The notes under the pieces are model-generated. The model was not told where the DNA came from and searched no databases. It worked only from the letters and a program-made list of their open reading frames with translations. The position numbers and the translations under genes are program-made. This document shows positions 57,633-64,000 of a stretch of DNA of 64,000 nucleotides, one piece after another (position 1 is the first letter of the stretch; every line of letters starts with the position of its first letter). The stretch is from Physcomitrium patens (Eukaryota > Streptophyta > Bryopsida > Funariales > Funariaceae), in NCBI RefSeq assembly GCF_000002425.4, contig NC_037260.1, positions 14,253,329 to 14,317,328 on the forward strand, given 5' to 3'.

Positions 57633-58753
57633 TTAACAATGATTTAATACGCATGCTGACATGAAATACTCAAGGTTCTTATGATCCATATACATGGTAA
57701 CTTGATTGGAAGTGCCTTCTAGATAATGATGCCATTCTTGAAAAGAATCCACAATTGTAAGAAGTTCTTTGTCATGGATCTCATAATTGATTTCTACTGC
57801 TGAGAATTTTTTTGAATGAAAGGCTACTAGATGATATGTGTCATCTGTTTCCATTTGTGAGAAAAACGCACCTAAAGCAAAGTTTGATGTATCTGTTTCC
57901 ATAAAGAATGCTTTGGAAAAATCAACATGATACAAGATTAGTATAGAAATAAACACTGTCTTCAAAGATTCAAAAGGAACTTTTGCTTCTTGATTCCATT
58001 GGAGTTTGTCTTTATAAGTCAAATGTATAAGTGGAGCTGCAACTCGAGAGAAGTCTTTGATGAAGATCCGATAGTAGTTGGCAAATTCCAAAAGCATTGG
58101 ACATCTCTTACAATTTTTGGGATCTTCCAATCTATAATAGTTTCAATTTTCTTAGGATCCATCATAAGTCCATCATTTGAAATGAAGTAACTTAAGAAAT
58201 CGACTTGAGTAGTGTGGAATACACACTTTTCTATCTTGGCATAAAGTCGTGCATCTCTTAATTTTTGTAACACATGACGAAAATGAAGTTCATGTTCATC
58301 TGAATTCTTAGAATAGATCAAGATGTCGTTTAGATAACAGACCACAAAATCGTCCAAAAACTCTCAAAAAACATCATTCATTAGATGTTGAAAAGCTGCT
58401 AGTGCATTTGTAAATCCAAAAGGCATGATGTTGTATTCAAAATGTCCATACCTAGTTCGAAACGCAATCTTCCATTCATCTCCTTCTTTGATGCGTACTA
58501 AATTGTATGCTCTTTGGACATCTATTTTTGTATAGATCTTAGCTTGATTCAGCTGATCAAGAAGTCTAGATATTAAAAGTAGTGGATACCTGTTCTTGAT
58601 GGTAATCTTGTTTAGTCCTTGATAATCAACACACATCCGCAATGATCCATCTTTTTTCTTCACAAATAGAATTGGAGCTCTTGCCGAAGATTTAGAATGG
58701 CATATAAAATTCTTAGCTAGATTTTCTTCAATATATTCCTTGAATTCAATCAA
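57633..58753 (-). pseudogene. C2 RT and RNase H
   Basis: 58753-58364: [56 protein letters not shown] (58361-58363, Trp in C1) is followed by [12 protein letters not shown], in which Asn replaces the first catalytic Asp. RNase H in a shifted frame (58130-57633): METDTSNFALGAFFSQ, IHDKELLTIV, MYMDHKNLEYF. The RT would be inactive even without the stops. Confidence 0.87.
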
Positions 58754-58804
58754 CTCATTTTGTGATAAATTATAGATTAGTCCGAATGGCGGTTGTGCTC
58801 CTTC

Positions 58805-59479
58805 TTATAGGTCAATTGAGCAAACATAGGGACAATGTTTCGGGAGCATATCTGCATTCTTTTTTTTGAATACATCTTGAAATTCTTGATATTCGCTTAA
58901 AATGCCACTTGAAGTCTTTTCACTAATAGAAATAGGTGTGGCATAAATAATATATGGTGATTCTTTCATAACAGCATGCAAGAAAGCTTTTGCACCTATA
59001 AACACGGGTTGAATTGAACTGGACTTATGACTCTCTACTTGATTAACTACACTGTTAGTTATACTTTTAGAGAAAGTAAGAGTTTGAGAAATCCAATCTA
59101 TTTGAGGATTGTATTTTTCTAACCACGATAAACCTAAAATGATTGGATTAGAGGGAGATCTAATGATATTAAATACTACAAAGCTATTATGACCATTGAT
59201 TATTACTTCTATAGGAAGGATTTCATGAGTAATATCTTCAGAAGACAATGGACGACCATCTATGACTTCTACATGAACAGGTTTAGTTTTCTTTACTAAA
59301 GATATGCTATGTTTTTTAATAAATTCTTCATTTAAGAAACATGTGGAGGTTCCTGAATTTAACAAGGCATAGGCTTTGTAATATTTAGGTCCTAAAATAA
59401 CATTTAATGTAAAACAAGAAAAGGGCTCTGAGGAGAAAATAGGACCTTTACTATATGTTGTACAAGGTTCCAGCCGCAC
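58805..59479 (-). pseudogene. C2 protease and RT linker
   Basis: 224 open codons. Active-site segment ALLNSGTSTCFLNEEF has Asn for Asp. ILGLSWLEKYNPQIDW is the conserved C-terminal block. It ends in the RT entry LPKHCPYVCSIDL. Confidence 0.85.
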
Positions 59480-60494
59480 GGTCCCTATTGTAGCTGGAAA
59501 AACTCGTTTTGTGACACATTATCTTTTTTCACAACCATACTCCTCATTTTGTGGTTACATTATTTCTTTGGATAATTTTGAGCAATGTATTTTGGTTCTC
59601 CATAATATAAATATAATCCTTCTCGATGACGACGACGAGTCTTTTCTTGCTCAGTAAAAAGTTTGAAATGCATTGCATCAATTTGCATATCTTCTACTTC
59701 CGAATGTATGTGTTGAAGAGATATTGGTGTTGCCATTAAATTATAGTAACATTGAGGTCCACTTGTACGGTTCTCAGATCAAAATTCAAAAAGGTGATTG
59801 TCACACTTCACAGCAAAGTCAATTGCTTGACTCAATGTTTGAGGATCATGTAAGTTCAGCATTAATTTTTTTACCTCATTTTGTAATCCGTAGAGAAATT
59901 GGCTAATAAGTGCAGCATCATCCCACTTGATATTAGTTGGAAGTTTTTGAAATTGTGAAGCATACAACGTTACTAAACAATTACCTTATCATAAAATACG
60001 GATCTTATTGGTTGCAACACGAATTACATCATGTTCTCCATACATGGATCAAAACTCTGCTAGAAAAGCCTCTAGATTATCTAATATTGGATCTCGTCGT
60101 TCAAAAAAAGATGAAAACCACAATAGTGCTAAACCTGAAAGAAGCGTACCAATGAATCTAACTTACGATCCCAGAGTTGGATAGCTTTGGAGTTGAAGTT
60201 CAATCACAAGATTTACTTGATTGATAAATCCTCCAAACTTTGATCTGGTGCGAGTAAACTTCTTAGGTAGGACAATTCTTGGTTTTCTAACATTGGAAGG
60301 ACGTTCCACCATAGAAGAAAGGACATGGTTTGGTGTAGATGTTGAAGCAGCTCCAACCATTTCTATATCTTCTCTTCCTACCAATCTTATTGCTCCTTGT
60401 CGTGGTAAATTGAGTTGATGTATCGCAAGCATTAACTCCCTCAATTGCTCTTACATTTGTGCCATTTCACTCTTCATTTCAACAAGTTTTGCCA
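59480..60494 (-). pseudogene. C2 gag
   Basis: ATG at 60494 (MAKLVEMKSEMAQM). 60444-60163 has LRELMLAIHQLNLPRQGA and FTRTRSKFGGFINQVNL. 59967-59779 has YASQFQKLPTNIKWDDAALISQFLYGL, the capsid core typical of Gypsy gag. The knuckle near 59620-59580 reads LYYGEPKYIAQNY, all Cys lost. Stops at about 60180, 60053 and 59776. Confidence 0.83.
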
Positions 60495-60685
60495 TGATAA
60501 CACTTAGAAAAGAGAAGATGTCTAATATGGCTTAAGACAAATAGAAGAGAGGACTTGAGAACAAAAAAAATATTAAGGACAATATCAATTTAGAAGATGG
60601 TAATCCGCAACTTCTTATATGCTTGTGTCTTATCAAGAAAAAGGGACAATCCACTCTTAATCAAGATTAGACAAAGCTCTGATAT

Positions 60686-60825
60686 TATAGGTGTACTCTT
60701 GTCAATCTATGGAAGACAAGAACTCAATGAAAAGCAATTCAAACAAGTGAGCCTTCACTCAAAGAAAGATAAAAAAATATAAAAAAATAAGTATATATAT
60801 TGAAAGAAAAACTGGAATGGCTATT
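60686..60825 (-). mobile_element. C2 5' LTR, first part only
   Basis: It follows 'caaagctctgatat' (primer site on the minus strand) and matches the C1 LTR up to 'actggaatggctatt', where B3 begins. Confidence 0.8.
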
Positions 60826-61585
60826 TGTAGAATGGATATTAATTTGTCTTTGAAAGATATTGATAAAATATATTAATAGTCCATATAATAGGAAATTCAG
60901 GAGGATGGATAAGTAATTTAGTTATTAAAAGCAGTTATTATAAAATTATGATTAGAATTTGGAGAATCAGGGAAGAATATAGGAGTTGTAGAAGTTAATT
61001 AAGGTGCCATCGCTGTGATAGTGTGAGCCGAGGTAAGCTTGGTGCTACCTCTTTTCTTTTATTTGTTATTTTCTTTGAATAAGACGATTGAGAGTTTCTA
61101 AATATTGTGAAGTAAATTATGGAATAGAAATGTGATTGGTATTATTTGAGAAGAAGAAAGATTGAATGTTGAAATCTGATTGTAGTTCAGCAGAGAGAAT
61201 GAATTTGTGTTTGTGTCAAACATTGTAATGTGAATGGCAGTTTTGTATGAAGAATTCTAGTGATTGGAATGAAGATAATTGTGTGTTGAAAGCTGTGAGG
61301 GCACAATATTACAGTTGGAGATTATGAAGGTGAATATATTGGTGGAAATAGTAGTTATTGGTATGATTGAATTGCTATAAAGAAGAGACTGATAAATTGA
61401 AGGAGGAGATTATAGTTTCCTTGTTTGTTCAGATATTGGAAATAAAGACGTTACATTCAGGAGGTAATTGATTGTGTGACCCTAACGTGAACGCTTAAAC
61501 AACTAGTCATTTCTCGTGTTCGAATTTCCCTATACAGGTTTATTCTGGGAGGTTTCTTCTGAAAGAAGTAAAATGAGCAATCACA
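60826..61585 (+). mobile_element. B3 5' LTR
   Basis: This 760-bp LTR begins TGTAGAATGG and ends AGCAATCACA. Primer site TGGCGCTGCTACTGGAGA follows at 61589-61606, a more decayed form of the B1 site. Confidence 0.9.
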
Positions 61586-61698
61586 TTTTGGCGCTGCTAC
61601 TGGAGAGTGATCATAGCTTTGAGTGTTAGGAATTAATTACCGAACGTGTGAGAAAATTGGCAATGGAAGACGATTTCAGTAGTGTTTGAAGCAGGATT

Positions 61699-64000
61699 AT
61701 GGTTAATAAGAACGAGAGCATTGCATCAAGGAAAATAAATCAATTGAGAGATAGACTAGAAAGAGCGCAAGGAAGGAACTTGCTTAGAGAGGAGCAAGAA
61801 CGTAATCTTAAAAAGAAGCATCGATAGAATTGGATTAAATCATGGTTGCAAGCTTGTCGGCACATCCAAACATATCAAGAACCAGACAGATTATTAATTC
61901 TATAGTCGTATGTACCGTTAGAAAAACTACCAAGAACACTCACGAAAAATTTTGCTAACATTTCGGTAGAAATCTTAAGGCCATTAACTGAAAGAGAAGG
62001 AGGCGTAGAAGAATTTGGTATTCCATTGGGTATTTTTCGAGTATGGGGTACTGTTGAAACGAGCAATAGTGGCTCTTCGGATTGGCACAAATTAGTCGCC
62101 AATAAAGATACCTATATTGTATTTTAAAATCTGACGTTTTTAGTTGCAATTCAACCAATAAAAATAATTGCAAAAAATAACAGTATATCGAGGAGCACTG
62201 AGAGCTCAAAAATTAGAATAAAGAAAAGCAGAGATTATTTTAAAATGGAGTTTAGCGGAACAAGAAATTTAATGGTATCAGGAGGACTAGCCATTTCGAT
62301 TGCAGTACAAATGGGTGCAGTAGGTGATCGAATGATTAGTGTCGCACCACTACCTACTTTTCAGGATTTACCAGGTGCGGATCCAGATCAACATTTGTCT
62401 CAATTCTTGACAACGTGTGTAGCCAATAATGGAAGAACAGAAGACATTTGATTAAGATGGTTGCTAGCGACATTGAAAGACACAGCGTTTGATTGGTATA
62501 ACCGCCAACGTGTGGGATAATTTATCAATTGGGAGGTATTGAAAAATACATTTTTAGTCCAGTTTTGACCAATTGGTTTTGAAGAACATCTTAGAGAAAA
62601 ATTAATGAACAGCAGAAGGATACTAAGGAAAGCGGTATAGTCATATTATGGTCGCGTAGTAGATATACTTCAAAAATGGCCAAATAACCAAATGCCAAAA
62701 TCGTTTGTGTTGTCCATATTGGTTAATGGACTACACCCACCAAAATTGAAGATGTTTGTAAAGGAGGCCCAATCAGCCACCATTGCATTATCTCTTGAGC
62801 GAGCGAAAGTATGGAAGGTATGTCACTATGACGAGAACTTAACAGTTGGAGCCACGATGATTCTATCTCAAAGACATTATCAAATGATAAATTGGAATGA
62901 TGCATCGAAAAGTTATTTGAGAAGGAATGATTATGATATAATTCTATAGGAAATAGTAGATTCTATTCTATTGCAAGTTGTACCACCGTCATCATCACAC
63001 CCATATGTGCCTTATTCCACGTATCAAAAACCAATACCTACAAAGGAATTGCCAAATGCATTGGTATTAAGGGATCCCAATGAGTCATTGTTGTTAACAT
63101 TGACAAAAAATATGGATGAATTGGCTGTGAATCTGGCCAAGGATAAAGAAAAAAAAGTATAAACCAACCAATATGCAGTGCAGCAATTGTAAGGGGCAAG
63201 GTCATTTAGTAATAAAATATCCTTCACCACTCCAAATGACTGTTCAATGTATCTTTTGCGACGGCAAGCATATTACCACCAACTGTTGGAATTTACGAAA
63301 GCAACAATAACTCAGTAACCAGATAATGACTCAACCAACTTCGTGGGATGTCAATCAAGTACAAACGAATAATAGGTTTGGTTGGAATGGAAATCGAGCG
63401 AATAAACAAAACAAGAATTATTCCAATTTTCTAAACTTTGAATTTCACCAAGAAGGAGTATCCAATACTCACGGATTGGCAATAAACCAACCAGGATACC
63501 ATTAATATCTATCCATGATGAAGCCAATGCTAGAGTCTACAGTAATAACAAGACAACCAAGAACATTTTCTCATCCGACATGGAACAGACCTAGCTATTA
63601 TATACTATTAGAAATATCCAATACCCTCGAAGGAGTTGACAGGAGACCACTTCGTTGCTATCGTTGCAAACAAATTGGACATTATACAAGTGAATGTCTT
63701 AATCCAACGACCAATGATGACTATGCTCCAATATGTGGAAATTGTAAGTAGTCTGGTCATACTTATCACTAGTGTAATGCGCCCTTTAATTATAATAACT
63801 GGGACCAGCAAATGCAAACAAGCCAACTGACAGAGGACAAAGGCCCTGTTCAACGACACGCACCAGTACATCATGTCGAGGTGGTGAACGCAGTGCTTAC
63901 CAAAGGCCAACAAAAAGACAAGAATCTAATTCAGGACGAGGATGAACCAATCGCAAGAGAGCAAGTAGTATCGTTCATAGAGCTAAACAAACCAATATCA
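61699..64000 (+). pseudogene. B3 gag, continues past the window
   Basis: It is collinear with B1 gag from MVNKNES (61699) on: 62245-62451 PIAVQ..MGA..GDRMISVAPLPTF, 62692-62949 SFVLSILVNGLHPP, and zinc knuckle CYRCKQIGHYTSEC at 63655-63700 followed by CGNC.. near 63735. Stops at 62449 (TGA), 62518 (TAA), 62566 (TGA) and 62638 (TAG) stand at TGG, CAA, CGA and CAG codons of B1. The element is inserted in the C2 LTR. Pol and the 3' LTR are outside the window. Confidence 0.87.

Larger units (their letters stand above)
54889..60825 (-). mobile_element. C2: chromodomain-bearing Ty3/Gypsy element
   Basis: Same order as C1 and uninterrupted between its LTRs. It is the better preserved copy, with long open stretches in every domain. 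The 3' LTR (54889-55434) lacks its first bases. The 5' LTR (60686-60825) is cut after 140 bases by the insertion of B3. Catalytic damage includes Asp to Asn in protease and in the RT motif. Confidence 0.88.

Overview
The window looks like nuclear DNA from a land plant, probably a bryophyte. One intron-containing host gene (34.6-36.4 kb) resembles a conserved land-plant protein. The rest is AT-rich and packed with decayed Ty3/Gypsy LTR retrotransposons nested in each other. A chromodomain-bearing Gypsy lineage next to Athila/Tat-like and other Gypsy elements fits a moss or another seed-free plant. That placement is inference; no organism-specific marker was found. All alignments were done by eye.

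Layout. 1-5.4 kb: family A element A1, interrupted by a solo family-B LTR. 5.4-8.6 kb: remnant of chromovirus C (C4), interrupted by a 1.8-kb solo LTR with a minisatellite. 8.6-28.2 kb: family A element A2, split inside its RT gene by a 10.5-kb composite insertion (13110-23617) and inside its protease region by a 472-bp solo LTR. The composite consists of a reversed D-type LTR, B1 (the best-preserved family-B element) nested in it, and a forward A-type LTR joined head-to-head. 28.2-32.6 kb: 5' half of B2 on the minus strand, a C5'-end fragment (C3), a solo A1-type LTR and a stray C LTR piece. 32.6-39.6 kb: the gene island and AT-rich intergenic DNA. 39.6-60.8 kb: three minus-strand chromoviruses; C1 sits inside an LTR of the older C0, followed by C2. 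60.8-64 kb: B3, inserted in the 5' LTR of C2 and running off the window.

Families. A: Gypsy, long variable LTRs (TGTT...ACA), 4-bp target duplications, protease motif DHGS, no chromodomain, lineage unresolved. B: about 0.7-0.77 kb LTRs (TGTAGAAT...AATCACA), primer site matching tRNA-Asp, Athila/Tat-like RT, an extra ORF after integrase. C: chromovirus, about 0.57-kb LTRs, iMet-type primer site, C-terminal chromodomain, and a second small ORF between pol and the polypurine tract.

No element is intact: each coding region carries stops, frameshifts or deletions, and most stops that can be compared between copies are C-to-T or G-to-A changes. The only gene likely to make a working product is the host gene. 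The most interesting points are the conserved second ORF of chromovirus C, family-A LTRs that carry a family-B gag zinc-knuckle segment, the head-to-head LTR composite with a shared ACGG duplication, and the extra ORF of B1.
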